A stretch of 22,664 nucleotides of DNA from Thozetella sp. PMI_491 (GCA_021432635.1 MU270135.1:1-22664), one strand, 5' to 3'. Positions 7,994-18,987 are shown, numbered from the stretch's first letter. The notes: generated from the letters alone by a model not told the origin. A program made the numbers and translations.

Positions 7994-10040
7994 TTTTCCC
8001 ATGGCGACTTCGTCTACGTAGAGATCTTTTTTTGGCCCCCGCCTGTAGAAGAAGACGCAAAAGCAACGGAGATATTGCTAACAGGGTATGTATTACAACT
8101 GTTACAAACAATATTGGAGCTCTACCTTTGTCTCCGCAGTGCAGGGACTCAGTTGTCTCTCGCACGACGCGAGAACGACCGTGAGGTAGACCCAGGAACA
8201 ATGAATTATATTTACCTTCCTAAATGGGCTGTGAACGGCACCCTGCTGTCAGCTTGAACGTGTTTTAATGACCTAAAGGGACCCATCACTTCGTAAGGCA
8301 CCAGCCCGGGCCAACCGACAGGCTACCCCAATCAACTGTGAAAGACCGGTACTGTCCGATCCTTAACAAAGTAGCAGGTCTCAATAGGCAATGCATTGTG
8401 TTAATATCACAACAGTGAACTGGTCAGTGGAATACTTAGGAACTTTTATACCTATGTCAGACAAGCATAGCATATACAGGCGCGGGGCCAGCACAAGCAA
8501 ACAAAAGGTTGACGTACGCTTGAGGTCGACTAGATCCCTGAAATCAAAGAGATCTGCTACTTCTACTCGGAAAATATTTGCCAGGCGATTGAATTGAGCC
8601 CCCACCGGAAGAACTGGCCAAGGCCATCCACCGACCCATCCGTGCCCGTGGCTGCGCATGGTATCTCTACGGGAGAGTTGTGACTGAGGTGGAGGGTGTT
8701 GCTAGCACGGTTTTGGTACACATCTCTCCGGGGTTCGCTAACAGTGTCCGCAAGCGGTAGTGGAATCGCCGAGGGCGAGATATGCAGTTTGCTGCCAATG
8801 TGAATGTAACGGCAGTGGTGGCTATTACTTGTCTGACACCGCCAGGCATTTGAAAGATGTGGCATCGGCTGCATGAGCTAATTTGCAGTATCCTAGCAAA
8901 CCCCATTTGATCGTACTGAACACAGGAGACAGAAGTGCACCGTCCCATCTACAGTTAATACCTGGGCTGGCACAGACAGAACAGCTTGTCCGCCATGTGA
9001 TGCTTGGTTCTCCGCCTGCCGCATGGCATGCGCAGCCACGGTTGCTCTGCGGCGTTTCTATGATACTGCCGTTTTAAGGACTTGCTACGCTCTGCCAGAA
9101 TCATTGCTCGCGCCTGCCACGATTGGATCCATTGGCAGGTGAGTGACAGCCGTGGGCCTGAGGTCCAGAGCGCGGCGCCGGCGAAAACTGACGGACTTGA
9201 TGGACCATAGAAGAAGTACCAGTGCACTCTTGGTATCCTCAAGAGAGGCTGGGAGCGTGGGTATGCTCTCCTGCCTAGCTCCTGACTCGAGTTGAGATTA
9301 GCCTAAGCTACGAGGATTCGGCGCTACCTGGGGAGATGGAGCAACCCCCCTCTGATGACTAGAATAAACCAGGGATGAATCTTTTCGTCCTGCCATTGTA
9401 CTCCTCCCAATGTCTTCCAAACTCCCTCTTTAGATGCCGGCCTGCGGCACTGAGATAATGCTTGGAAGCTGATACCTTACAATTAAATAGCCTGTATTTC
9501 CTTTGATACCCTCCTTCCCGGCGGTAGCTAGAATGAATGCAGTCTATAATGCGAAGTCGGGACTTGTCGGCTGGATGATTGACCCGATCAGGAAATTGAC
9601 CTCAGCAGACCTAGTCTCAGTCGCCACAAGGATCCACAGTATCGTATTTGCTTACTACTAGCTTATATATCGTCGTATTTGCTTACCAAAGCTTGCATAA
9701 CAACTTGCGAGTCAGCGAGATCCAATAGAAGGCTGCATATACCTCCTTGTGGACGCGAGTGCCCCAGAACTACGCCCCTGGTCATTTGACGCTGTTAGTT
9801 GAGCTGATTGCAACCCCCACCATAACCAGCCATTAAATAATTCCCATTAGTGAGGATATATTACGTGTGTAGTTAAAGTGAGATAATAAGGAACGCAAGG
9901 CGCTAAGAGCTAGTAAGAAGGGTGTAAAACCGCCCGGGGTAGAGCGGGTGGAGCACACTTGTATCACATAAGCTTTAATAACGTCATCAGCTGCTAAGGT
10001 ACTTCTTCAACGGTTCAAGCTATAATTAACTATTATATAA
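7994..10040. other. Balanced-composition stretch with no defensible gene
   Basis: ORFs of up to about 100 codons occur on both strands, for example at 8381-8659, 8563-8874, 8667-8948 and 8955-9242 on the - strand. They overlap one another in different frames and show no domain, signal peptide or recognisable motif. A 14-bp direct repeat (TCGTATTTGCTTAC) occurs at 9642 and 9673. I found no tRNA-like B box. This may be the decayed remains of genes or intergenic DNA that escaped RIP because it is single-copy. Confidence 0.55.
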
Positions 10041-10506
10041 AAATATAGGTAATTATAAGTATTAATCTAACCGAAAGTCATTCTTATAGTAGCTTAAAAA
10101 AATAAAAATAACGAAATCAGCTTATTAATTAATAATAAAATCACTCTCTTTATAGATTAGCTTATAAGCTTTTTACTCTATTAAAAATTAGCTCTTTACG
10201 CTGTAATTAGCTTGAAAAACAGCTTCTCTACGCTACAGCTAACGCAGATTAGCTTAAAAATCAACCCCAAAGTAAAACAAGATATAATACAACTTATAAT
10301 CTTCGTAAATTAGCTCACGAGCAGTTTTATCCACTAAATAATAGATCTAGCTTTTACCCCTAGCTTTAGCTAGCTAATCTTACTATAAGAACTTTTATAT
10401 TTCTACTCTTATAGCTTATTTTTCCTCCTTTTTCCTCCTTTATTATACTAGCTAGCTAGCTGATTAGAATATTCTATAGATTATTTGTAATAATATTAAT
10501 ATTAAG
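10041..10506. other. Moderately AT-rich stretch left of the assembly gap, no gene seen
   Basis: CA and CG are reduced but present (ACGCAGATTAGC, CACGAGCAG), suggesting partial RIP. A TTTTTCCTCC pair is directly repeated at about 10420-10440. Nothing coding was recognised. Confidence 0.5.
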
Positions 10507-11167
10507 NNNNNNNNNNNNNNNNNNNNNNNNNNNNNNNNNNNNNNNNNNNNNNNNNNNNNNNNNNNNNNNNNNNNNNNNNNNNNNNNNNNNNNNNNNNNNN
10601 NNNNNNNNNNNNNNNNNNNNNNNNNNNNNNNNNNNNNNNNNNNNNNNNNNNNNNNNNNNNNNNNNNNNNNNNNNNNNNNNNNNNNNNNNNNNNNNNNNNN
10701 NNNNNNNNNNNNNNNNNNNNNNNNNNNNNNNNNNNNNNNNNNNNNNNNNNNNNNNNNNNNNNNNNNNNNNNNNNNNNNNNNNNNNNNNNNNNNNNNNNNN
10801 NNNNNNNNNNNNNNNNNNNNNNNNNNNNNNNNNNNNNNNNNNNNNNNNNNNNNNNNNNNNNNNNNNNNNNNNNNNNNNNNNNNNNNNNNNNNNNNNNNNN
10901 NNNNNNNNNNNNNNNNNNNNNNNNNNNNNNNNNNNNNNNNNNNNNNNNNNNNNNNNNNNNNNNNNNNNNNNNNNNNNNNNNNNNNNNNNNNNNNNNNNNN
11001 NNNNNNNNNNNNNNNNNNNNNNNNNNNNNNNNNNNNNNNNNNNNNNNNNNNNNNNNNNNNNNNNNNNNNNNNNNNNNNNNNNNNNNNNNNNNNNNNNNNN
11101 NNNNNNNNNNNNNNNNNNNNNNNNNNNNNNNNNNNNNNNNNNNNNNNNNNNNNNNNNNNNNNNNNNN
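10507..11167. other. Assembly gap (661 N)
   Basis: The bases are unknown. The gap abuts the left LTR of the copia element, so the left target-site duplication cannot be read. Any ORF spanning it is an artefact. Confidence 0.99.
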
Positions 11168-11168
11168 G

Positions 11169-11334
11169 TGTATTAGTATCTATCTTGTGTATTGTCATTC
11201 CTAAGAGCCAATAAGCTCAGGAACGACTTTTATATGCTCCCATTGATCACGTAAGAAGAATCCACATGATCAATGGGATCCTAATACTACAGATCCTCCA
11301 CAGCTCACCAGCGCTGCGAACAGCTATTCCAACA
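11169..11334 (-). repeat. 3' LTR of the copia element (less mutated copy)
   Basis: The + strand reads TGTATTAG...CCAACA, so the element strand reads TGTTGG...AATACA with TG/CA ends. It carries GCATATAAAAG (TATA box, 11227-11237) and a 15-bp inverted repeat, TCCCATTGATCACGT at 11238-11252 and ACATGATCAATGGGA at 11264-11278, with one mismatch. The right LTR aligns over all 166 positions without gaps. Confidence 0.94.
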
Positions 11335-11354
11335 CTGGCTCTTCTTTTCTTTTA
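11335..11354 (-). other. Polypurine tract next to the 3' LTR
   Basis: On the element strand AAAAGAAAAGAAGAGCCAG runs directly into the LTR start TGTTGGAATAG. This is the expected position and composition of the plus-strand primer, and it fixes the element as - strand. Confidence 0.8.
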
Positions 11355-11797
11355 CAGCTAGTGCTCGCGAGCTTTGTTTTCCAGTTTCTAAATATAGTAG
11401 CTAAATCTCTTTGTTGAAAAGAATAAAGATCAGATCTATATGGCTTTATTATTATTGTTATCTGCTCCTTTTAGCGGTTAAATAGGGTTTAATATGGCTT
11501 TATAAATAAAAACAATAGATAAAAGAGAATAATAGGAGTAAAAACAAGGAATAATAGCATGCTTACAAAGCCTTAATCTAGAAGCTCCCTTATACGTATA
11601 AAGCTAGCTTTATCCACTCGAGCTCCCTCGCTCTTTCTCTTTCTAGCTAGACAAGTTGATACCAAGCCTTTCCCCCCTTTTAGTAGCAGCAACAGTAACA
11701 GTAATTTATAAGATTAAACCACTCTTTCCTGACATTGTTTAAAAGCTTTCAGCTGACTTAAATACGTCTTTCTAGCAGTCACGACCAAATATTTACC
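11335..11797 (+). promoter_or_regulatory. Presumed 5' flank of the antisense gene inside the copia element
   Basis: About 460 bp of mixed composition has much weaker RIP damage than the rest of the element. It contains CT-rich stretches (CTCCCTCGCTCTTTCTCTTT at about 11620) and ends ACGACCAAATATTTACCATG at the candidate start. No open frame is present. Promoter function is inference from position only. Confidence 0.35.
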
Positions 11798-12420
11798 ATG
11801 CCTCCTAAGAGTAAGTTATTTTATTGTTCGCTCTTTTTATTAGTGTTTTATATATGCTAACAAGCTTTTGTATAGGATCTTTATAATGTAAGTCAGCCGC
11901 TAAGGCCAAGGCTAAGGGTAAGGGCAAGGTAGTAGCGTGTGATACTGTAGTAAAGGGTGCTTACTGGGCATGCCTGCCTAAGGGAGCTGTATATAGGAGT
12001 TTTTGCCTCTTGTATTTAAAATTAGCTATATCTAGTAAAGACAAGGGTGATCTTTGTCGTAATATCTAGCCAGCTAGAAACTGTTGCTAGCATTGTAACT
12101 CTAGTTATAGTTGTACTGCTATATAAGTATTACTCTCCTAATCTCTTAATTATGTTTTAACAGCTCTAACTATAGTTGTAGCCTAAAGATAGCTATGGCT
12201 TTTGCCGCTAAGTTCCTAGCTATAAAGGAGGCTAACAACGCTAAGATTAGTTTCCTTATTTTACTGCTCTTAGGAGCTGCTAATATAAGTTTAAGAGATC
12301 TGGTTTTAGCGCTCTATAGTGCGTGGGATGCTTTGCCTTGTAGCGGAGCTAGATGCTGACGACGATGACGATAATAATATCGCTAATATAATGGCGAACG
12401 AGAAGAAGGAGGCCGGCTAA
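11798..12420 (+). pseudogene. Antisense, intron-containing gene-like sequence carried between RNase H and 3' LTR
   Basis: ATGCCTCCTAAGA is followed by a textbook fungal intron (11811-11875: GTAAGT, branch CTAAC at 11857, TATAG). The next exon reads CKSAAKAKAKGKGKVVACD, basic and Lys/Ala-rich, with one TAA where Gln is likely. It continues with YWACLPKGAVYR and, near 12050-12120, a Cys-rich patch (LCRNI*PARNCC*HCNSSYSC) that could be a decayed zinc-binding motif. After further possible intron sequence (ending TTTTAACAG at 12163) comes AMAFAAKFLAIKEANNAK. The last frame gives an acidic tail, ELDADDDDDNNIANIMANEK, ending at TAA about 12418-12420. It lies in opposite orientation to gag-pol, between PPT and RNase H. 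I do not recognise the protein. It could be an accessory gene of the retroelement, a captured host gene, or a nested element. Confidence 0.5.
11811..11875 (+). other. Candidate 65-nt intron in the antisense gene
   Basis: Donor GTAAGT, branch point GCTAAC 14-19 nt from the end, and acceptor TATAG. All three elements and the size fit filamentous ascomycete introns. An intron in the antisense direction would not be removed from the genomic RNA of the retroelement. Confidence 0.6.
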
Positions 12421-12745
12421 AAGGCCTTTGCTCGGCTTGGCGCGCTGCTCTTCCCTTAAGCGAAAGCTTAACTTGCTTTTTGTTTTAATGGTCTGGCTCT
12501 GGCGTTTTCTGTATTTCCTAATCGCTAGGGGATACATCCCCTTAAATTAATCTTTTACACTGGTATGTGCTTTCCCTCCTCTTATTGTATGCTTCTCTCT
12601 ATAGTGTGATTACTGTTTAAAGTACTAACTCTAAAGTAATAAATAATGTAATAACTAAAGTAATAAACATCTTAGGAAATAAGCCAGTAAGATTATAAAG
12701 CAAACTATACTCTAGGAATTATATTTATATAATCCTTTACGTGTT
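12349..12745. other. Interval between antisense gene and pol end
   Basis: This covers the acidic tail of the antisense frame and about 320 bp of AT-rich DNA leading to the RNase H C-terminus. The 62-codon - strand ORF at 12349-12537 is the mirror of the acidic and basic runs of the antisense gene and has no homology I recognise. Confidence 0.4.
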
Positions 12746-15700
12746 AAATCTATCCTTTAACGTGGAAAATAGCTTTATTTATTAATATTAGTGTTTCTAG
12801 TGCCTTATTTAGAAGTGCTTTTATTATAGCATCTGTAGGGTTATCTCTTCTATTGATCTATCTGATCTTAGCAATCTTATAAGCCTTGTAAGACTAGTAT
12901 ACTGCTATTAAATCAATTATAAGATGCTTTTCTATAGTACTTCCTAGTTAGACTAGACACTAGTATAGCGATCTTAAATCTATATAGATAACCAGCTCTA
13001 ATACTCTTAAACCAAGCCATTGTGTAATCATACCAAGCGTATAGTTTAACATATAACCAATATTAAAACTAGCTATTATACCATAGATTTCACTTGTTAA
13101 AATGCTTTTTATAATCCTTTTATACTTTATAGAGGATTAGTAGATGACGTTTCTAATCACCTTAAAGCTATTTAGTTGCTCTTATGCGCTTTTATTGCTA
13201 AGAATAATTATATATCTAATCTATAAACTAAGGTCTTTATTGTTAGTAAAGGAATTATTTATAAATATGTATAATCTGGCTTTTTTTAGCTTGATATATA
13301 TGTATCTAAGTCCTCTAGTATTGTTATTAATCTGCTACTAGATGTGTTTATTAATCGTGTCGATCTCTATTCTAACAGGTTAGAGCTTTTGTGCTGCTGC
13401 TACAAAGTTAAATACTGCTTCTAGCTGGCAGATAGATATAATATAGGCTCCTTAAGCTTTTTACTTGATAAACTGCTTTACTACACTCTTTAAATTATAG
13501 TTTATAAGCTCTAGTCTTTTTGCCTGGCCTTTTTGCCTAATTGTAATAGAGTCTTTACTTAAGCTTATATAGTAACCGTTAAAGTCCTCCTCTGTGCTGG
13601 GTGTTAATAATAATCTCGGTTTTACTTTAAAGCCTGCTTTAGTAAGCTTTATTTCCTCCTTTTATAGGAAGTTTAAGCTGTTAATATTAAGTGTATCGTC
13701 GGTCTGTAGGCTAACTAGGCTAAACGGCTTTCCTAGCTTTGTAATAAGTAGGTATAAGTTGTATCTAGAGATCTTTATATCTAGCTGTTGCTTATAGTGC
13801 TTACTATATATTATAAACTAGTGTAGACCTGTTTTAGTGAGCCTATAAAGTGGTTTTATAACCTTGAGAATTATATTTTCTAGGTATTAGCTGTGTAGCT
13901 CGTGCGGTAGACGTAGTAAAACTGTGCGTTAGAGATCTGATTTCGACTGGATATAAGCTTGTGTAATATCTTATAGTATGACTTTAAATCCCTTTAATAT
14001 TATAGTTAGTATAAGTGTAAGGATTAGTCTCTAGCTATAGTATAGGATTATAAGCGCTTATATAAGGAGTATTTACTTCTTGTTGTTATTATAGCCTTAG
14101 GCTATAAGGCATAATTTCTTATATGGTTTTATAGTTTCCTGCTCTTTTACTTTATAAATAAACCTATAACTAAAGATCTTAACACCCTTTAAATCCTTTA
14201 TTAGAGGGATTGCCTTAAGCACTCTAGCTACTATTAGGGACTGGATTTTGGCTTGATCTAAGAGTTTAAACGGTGCTCTAGCGGTCTTAATAGCTCTTTT
14301 AGCTTTAAGCTTAAGAGTTTGTTTATATGACTTATGTTCCTTTTCCATTACAAATATAGCTACTCCTATAAGTACGCTACTATATGTTATATGTTTTATG
14401 ACTGTGTTTAGATAACTTTACTCTATGTGTTTTGCCTTAGTTGATGGTCTGCCTTGTTTCTATTATAGTAGAGGTTTAAGATACTTAAATAGTATGCTTG
14501 TTCTGATCTTCTCGGGGGCAGTCTACTGCTCTCCTAGTATATTATATAGCTAAATCACTATAGTTCTAAACGTAGCTAAACCGTTAATAGTATCTATAGT
14601 AATATCTTTTTCTAATACTTAGAGTACTTTAAACAGGCCTTGCTACTAGCGTAGGCTCTCTTGCTATACTAGTATTAAGCTCTTTAGTATAAGTATTTAT
14701 AAGAGGGTTTTATCTATATTTGGTCTGTTATATGTGTTGATAGCTTTCCTAATATGTTTCTTGGTTAAGGTTTTCTATAGCTTTATTAATGCCTTTTTAT
14801 AAGCTCTTTTGCGCTATAGTTAGCTAGCTAAAGGTGGCGAATCTATAGAAATCTGTGGATAGGTGCTAAATACTAATAGTATTGGTATTAAACTATCTAG
14901 TCTAGTTATTGTATTAACAGCACTTAAGGCTGCTTAAAGTGCCTCTTTGGTGCTCCCTCTACCCTTTTTAAGTATGATATTATAGGCTCTCCTTAGACTC
15001 TTATATACTTGTTTGATCTTTTTAATACTATAGTATGCCTTAACTAGGACCTGCTAGTAGGTAATCCCTGTGAGCTTTACTTCTGCTTTAAAGTGATTAA
15101 AGGCAAAGTTAGTACCTAAATCTATGGTAAGGATATCTGGTAGACCTAGATATATATCTATCTAATACCTTTTCAAGGTATTCCACGTTGTTTTAGCAGT
15201 TGTATCCTTTAGGAAGCTGCCAGCCTAGAATCCTATGCTTATATAGATTATATAGAGTACTAGTTTACTGCTAAAGTATATTATATTAACTAGGATCTTA
15301 TAGTTAAAGTTAGCTTCCTTATAAAGAGTAAATTTAAAGTGTTTAAGAGTGCTTCTATACTTCTGGCAGAAGTAGTAAAAGCAGTTTATAAGCTTAAGTG
15401 TATTTATCTTAACCTTATAGCCTGCTCTTATAAGGAACTTATATATTTTACCTATAAAAGGGTGACTAAAGCATCTATATACATGCCTAAACTCTATCTT
15501 AGTTAAAAACACTACTTTTATAAGCTTATTAATACTATCTATACTTATTCCTATTTTATCTAGGTAGAACTATATATGTCTTTATTTATAGTATACTAGA
15601 ATATATACTCCGTTAGCCCTTACTAGCTTATTCCTTACGTTATATAGCTCTATAGAGAAATTGTCTATATCTTTTAAATATAATAAGAACAGCATAGGTA

Positions 15701-16320
15701 TTTCCACTATGTAGAACGTGATCTGGCTGATCAGGGTGCTGACAATTATAGTTCCTATAGATTCTAGGGGATCTTTACTTTTAAAATAGATATATACTTT
15801 ACTAGCTTTATCCCTGTTTAAAGAGATTATAGGGAGCTATTGTTAAAGGGCTTAGAACTGCCTTATACTAGTGGTTAACTTCTTTATAGCGCTAGTGTTA
15901 GATATAATGCCTTAAAATATAGCTTTAGAGTATTTATCGAGTATAAACACCTTATTGGTGTGCTTCTCTTGATTAGATTAATAGTAGTTTAGTAGTGTAT
16001 TCCTTATTTTTACTTGTAAAGCGTACTAGAATACTAAGTCTATAAGTCAAGCTACTATTTCTCATTGTTAATTATTTTTCCCCTTGCTCTCTTCTTTACT
16101 TAAGAGATTATCTGGATTACTTAAATACTATTCCTCTAGGAATGTCTTATGTAGGGATAGTCTTTTATATGTTGTAAGGTATGTTTTATAGCCTTACTTA
16201 AGCTTATTCTTAAAAGATTACTAGAGCTTTTATTCCTTTTTTGCCTTTACTTGTTTAGCTTCTGTATAGTTTTTAAAGTAGTAACTAATCTTCTTATAAT
16301 ACTAACACTTGCCGGTCTAT
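12745..16320 (-). pseudogene. Ty1/copia pol remnant: zinc knuckle, protease, integrase, RT, RNase H
   Basis: The motifs below lie in one - strand frame. A zinc-knuckle remnant begins KC*YYKKISYY at about 16307. A protease-like stretch follows, and IGTIIVSTLISQITFYIVE plus LLYLKDID lead into the integrase zinc domain at 15512-15350 (HVYRCFSHP, RAGYKV, CQKYRS, with at least one zinc Cys replaced by Tyr). FNYKILVNIIYF opens the integrase core. RT begins near 14200 with KIFSYRFIYKVKEQ; the catalytic pair is in SLQTDDTLNI (Asp-Asp at 13700-13695), and GYYISLSKDSITIRQKGQ and GAYIISIYQLEA follow. RNase H ends with KHLIIDLIAVY*SYKAYKIA and RDNPTDAIIKALLNKALETL at 12929-12780. These blocks match fungal copia polyproteins. 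Stops are mainly at Gln/Trp codons. Enzymes from other copies could still move it. Confidence 0.9.
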
Positions 16321-17960
16321 TTTCTTTTATTTAAGTTTAGCTTATTAGTTTAGAATGGTTTTAAGCTCTGGAAAGGACTTTTTAAGTGTTTTATTGTATG
16401 TTAGAACCTTTGGTTGATAAAGAAGCTTTTTATAGTGGATAAATTAGTGTTCTTTACTGTCTAAAGTGTGTTATAAAGCGAGGAATAGAGTGTCTTAAAG
16501 CTCCTCTCTAGCTTAGAAAGGGCAATTAATAGTTCTTATATATTAGAAATAGCTCTTAATATTGTATCTATAAGTTATTGTTCTGTTTAGTATTTCTTAC
16601 TAAGAGCTTATTAGTATAATTATAACTTGTTAAACAGCGCTTAAAGTACCTCTTAACTACTCTTTTTAGCTATCTCTGGCTTTTCTCTTAAGATATTAAG
16701 CGTTAATAAGCTCTAATTATTATAGTATAGTGCTTTATTTATCTCTGTATTATAATACTATCTAATCTCTATATATAGCATAGTAAATAGCTGCTCTAGA
16801 TTTATATAGTTAAGGAAATACTATAGGGCTTTCCCTCTTAATATTTGATCAAATACTATATAGAGCTGGGAAAGACAGATCTTAAGCTTCTTTAAGTATA
16901 ATAGGAACTACTTTACCTTTAAATCTAGTATATTGTATTAAGCTCTAGTCTATATATTCTTCTCCTTTTAGATCTTAGAGAATAACTGTAGTATACTTAT
17001 ATTAATCTCCTTTATTAGGGATACTAGTGGGGGTAGGGATTACTAGTCTTATTCCTCTTAGTATAGATTAATCCCCTATAGGTCTTTCTACTAATTGTTT
17101 CTTGTTATATTTTAGCTTGTGGCTGCTTATAGGGTCCTAGTATCCCTTTTTTACTGCTAGGTATATCCCTAGGGTTAGGGTTATATAAAGTAATACTGTA
17201 AGAATCCTTTATTTAAGGGGTAAGCTGTATAGGGTCTGTGCTGGGTATCTAAGGTCTTTAATTAGCTCTTAATAGCCCTAAATAGACCTATATTAGACCG
17301 TTTCAGTAGATCTATAGGCTGTAATTAGTCTAGTCTAGATTACTGACTTATATAGCTAGTTTATTAATTCTGGCCCTGTTCTTATAGTAAGATTTACACT
17401 AGAGATTCTTAAGCTTTTATTCTTTAGGGTCTTTACTCGTCCCTAGTCTGGATTATACTTATTATGTTTATAATCTTTGTTTTAATCTCTTAACAGGCTT
17501 TAATAGTTATTCCTTTGTTAAAATCTTAGATTATATACTCTTATAGGATCCTTATAATTAGTCTTATTCTAGATTGTTATACTAGGAGTCCTTAATCTTT
17601 TAAGAAGCTTGTTAGAGATCGTTTAATCTAGCTGTTTAGCTCTTTAAAATGCTTGGTTTGCTATTTTTTAAAGTCTTCTTGGTAGTAGCTTAGGAGCTTA
17701 AAGCTGTGGGGCTTTATATGATTGTTTGTGTATTTAAGTAGATAAGATACTACCTATATGTTTCTTTGCTCTTTTAAAGCTGTTTCTAGGTTGATAGATT
17801 GTGGCGGTTGTAAAACTGCCTCTTGGTCGACGATTATCTGATCCTGGATTATAAGCTATAGCTTTTCCAGGATGCTGATGACCTCTGTTTTATTGCGCTT
17901 CTCTTGGGTGAGTTTAATCTAGCGAGGAGCTATCTTTTATATACTAGTTATAGTGCTTGT
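16321..17960 (-). pseudogene. Copia gag-like region, degraded
   Basis: This is the internal region between the 5' LTR side and the zinc knuckle. - strand translations give discontinuous stretches such as VVPIILKEA, LIQYTRFKGK, KSFPELKTILN and a Gln/Glu-rich N-terminal part (IIQDQIIVDQEAVLQPPQSI) near 17850. Position and the downstream zinc knuckle identify it as gag. I could not fix the start codon, and frames switch in my hand translation, so the borders are approximate. Confidence 0.6.
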
Positions 17961-18211
17961 ATGTGTGTAGAATAGTTGTTTTTGTGATTAAAGTAAAGTC
18001 CTAATTCCTTATTTAGGGGCAGCCCTTTGTCTTGATCACTTACTCTTAGAGATCCCTGATTCTAGGTTTTAGGGCGGTGATCTTTAGAAAAGTGTTTATA
18101 AGCTTTTCTTAGCTGTTTTGTATCGCTTTAAAAGTAATACTGATTAGTGTTTGGTAAGCGTATAAGATCTTATAAAGTAATAAAGCAAACAAACTGTGTA
18201 AATCTATATTA
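17961..18211 (-). other. Copia 5' untranslated region and primer-binding site area
   Basis: It lies directly downstream of the 5' LTR on the element strand and begins TATAATATAGATTTACACAG. The first bases should pair with a host tRNA or tRNA fragment, but I could not match them to a tRNA, partly because RIP has altered them. Confidence 0.4.
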
Positions 18212-18377
18212 TATATTAGTATCTATCTTGTGTATTATTATTCCTAAGAGCTAATAAGCTTAGGAACGACTTTTATATGCTCCTATTAATCACGTAAAAA
18301 GAATCTACGTGATTAATGGGATCCTAATACTATAGATCCTCCATAGCTCGCTAGCACTGCGAATAGCTATTCTAATA
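18212..18377 (-). repeat. 5' LTR of the copia element (heavily RIP-mutated copy)
   Basis: It aligns to 11169-11334 over 166 bp without gaps. I count 19 differences, all transitions, and in 17 of them this copy has the T or A. Most are CA to TA or TG to TA. The terminal TG/CA have become TA/TA. Confidence 0.93.
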
Positions 18378-18590
18378 AAAATAATATTTATTTAAGAAAT
18401 AAACTTAAAAGAATAATATTATATAAAAATATAGCTTTTACCTTTAGAATATAATAATATATTATATAATATATATTAATAAATAATATATAATTCTTAT
18501 TAGCTTAAGGGTAGAGTAAAATACTTCTAATATTTTAATTTTAATTTAAATCTAAAATAAGAATAAAATAAATAATATATTTTATATTAT
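18378..18590. other. AT-rich flank, nothing recognised
   Basis: Low-complexity ATA/TAT-rich DNA lies between the copia element and the first poly(T) repeat block. Because the left copia flank is in the gap, a target duplication cannot be tested. Confidence 0.6.
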
Positions 18591-18592
18591 TT

Positions 18593-18955
18593 TAACTACC
18601 CTGATTTGTTTAGGGTTTGGGATTTTTTTTTTTTTTTTTTAGAAATTCTAGTAATTAATTAATTTCTCACCGTGAGAAACTATAGTGATTTCTTATAGGG
18701 GAGGGAAACTATAGTAATTCTTACTAGTAAGAAACTATAGTGATTTCTTATAAGGGGGGGAAACTATAGTAATTTCTTATAGGGAGAAACTATAGTGATT
18801 TTTACTAGTAGGAAACTATAATAATTTCTTATAAAGGGAAAACTATAGTGATTTTCTATAAAGGGAAAGGATTTCCTATAGATAGAAATTACTATAGTTC
18901 CCCCTTTTATAAGAAATTATTATAATATCTTATATAGAAAGGCTTATAAGACTAA
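18593..18955. repeat. Repeat block 1: TTTAGGGTTTGGGA-poly(T) module plus 26-bp-type array
   Basis: It starts AACTACCCTGATTTGTTTAG then GGTTTGGGA and T(18), AGAAATTCTAGTAATTAATT, then an array of the 17-bp core GAAACTATAGTGATTTC with short spacers (18676 to about 18860). It ends with an inverted core (GAAATTACTATAGTT) and AGGCTTATAAGACTAAACTATT, where block 2 begins abruptly. Confidence 0.85.
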
Positions 18956-18987
18956 ACTATTCTAACTACCCTGATTTATTTAGTGTT

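Larger units (their letters stand above)
5760..10040. other. Base-balanced (non-RIP) island between RIP-mutated AT-rich blocks
   Basis: All four bases and CA, TG and CG dinucleotides are common here, in contrast to both flanks. The island holds the HMG-box pseudogene and the intact secreted-protein gene; the remaining ~2 kb has no defensible gene. Its edges are abrupt: within about 100-200 bp at the left, and around 10020-10060 at the right. Confidence 0.85.
11169..18377 (-). mobile_element. Ty1/copia LTR retrotransposon, full-length but RIP-inactivated
   Basis: It is bounded by two 166-bp LTRs and read right to left: 5' LTR at 18212-18377, gag-like region, zinc knuckle at about 16307, protease-like region, integrase at about 15515-14600, RT at about 14350-13450 and RNase H ending near 12750. 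The domain order integrase before RT defines Ty1/copia. Fixed points in the zinc knuckle, integrase, RT and RNase H fall in one frame, so there have been few net indels but many nonsense transitions. A polypurine tract touches the 3' LTR. Unusually, about 1.2 kb between RNase H and the polypurine tract carries an antisense intron-containing gene-like sequence. The left target duplication is hidden by the gap. Confidence 0.93.

Noticed and set aside
7942..8257. Overlapping ORFs upstream of the secreted gene on both strands
   Set aside because: They lie over its TATA box and leader, overlap in several frames, and have no recognisable features.
8381..9242. Cluster of 90-100 codon ORFs
   Set aside because: They overlap in different frames on both strands; no domain, signal peptide or splice structure supports any of them.
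10008..10030. GGTTCAAGC as a tRNA B box
   Set aside because: No matching A box or cloverleaf arms could be drawn around it.
10464..11198. Long - strand ORF across the gap
   Set aside because: It consists almost entirely of N; only a few codons at each end are real sequence.
13144..13797. + strand ORFs of 65 and 67 codons
   Set aside because: They are mirrors of the copia RT/RNase H region read on the wrong strand.
14097..15512. The two - strand ORFs as independent genes
   Set aside because: They are stop-free stretches of one copia polyprotein frame (RT start and integrase zinc domain).
18630..18650. Poly(T) tract as the poly(A) tail of a - strand LINE
   Set aside because: The sequence beyond the tract is the same in all three copies, so the tract is internal to a larger repeat rather than an insertion end.
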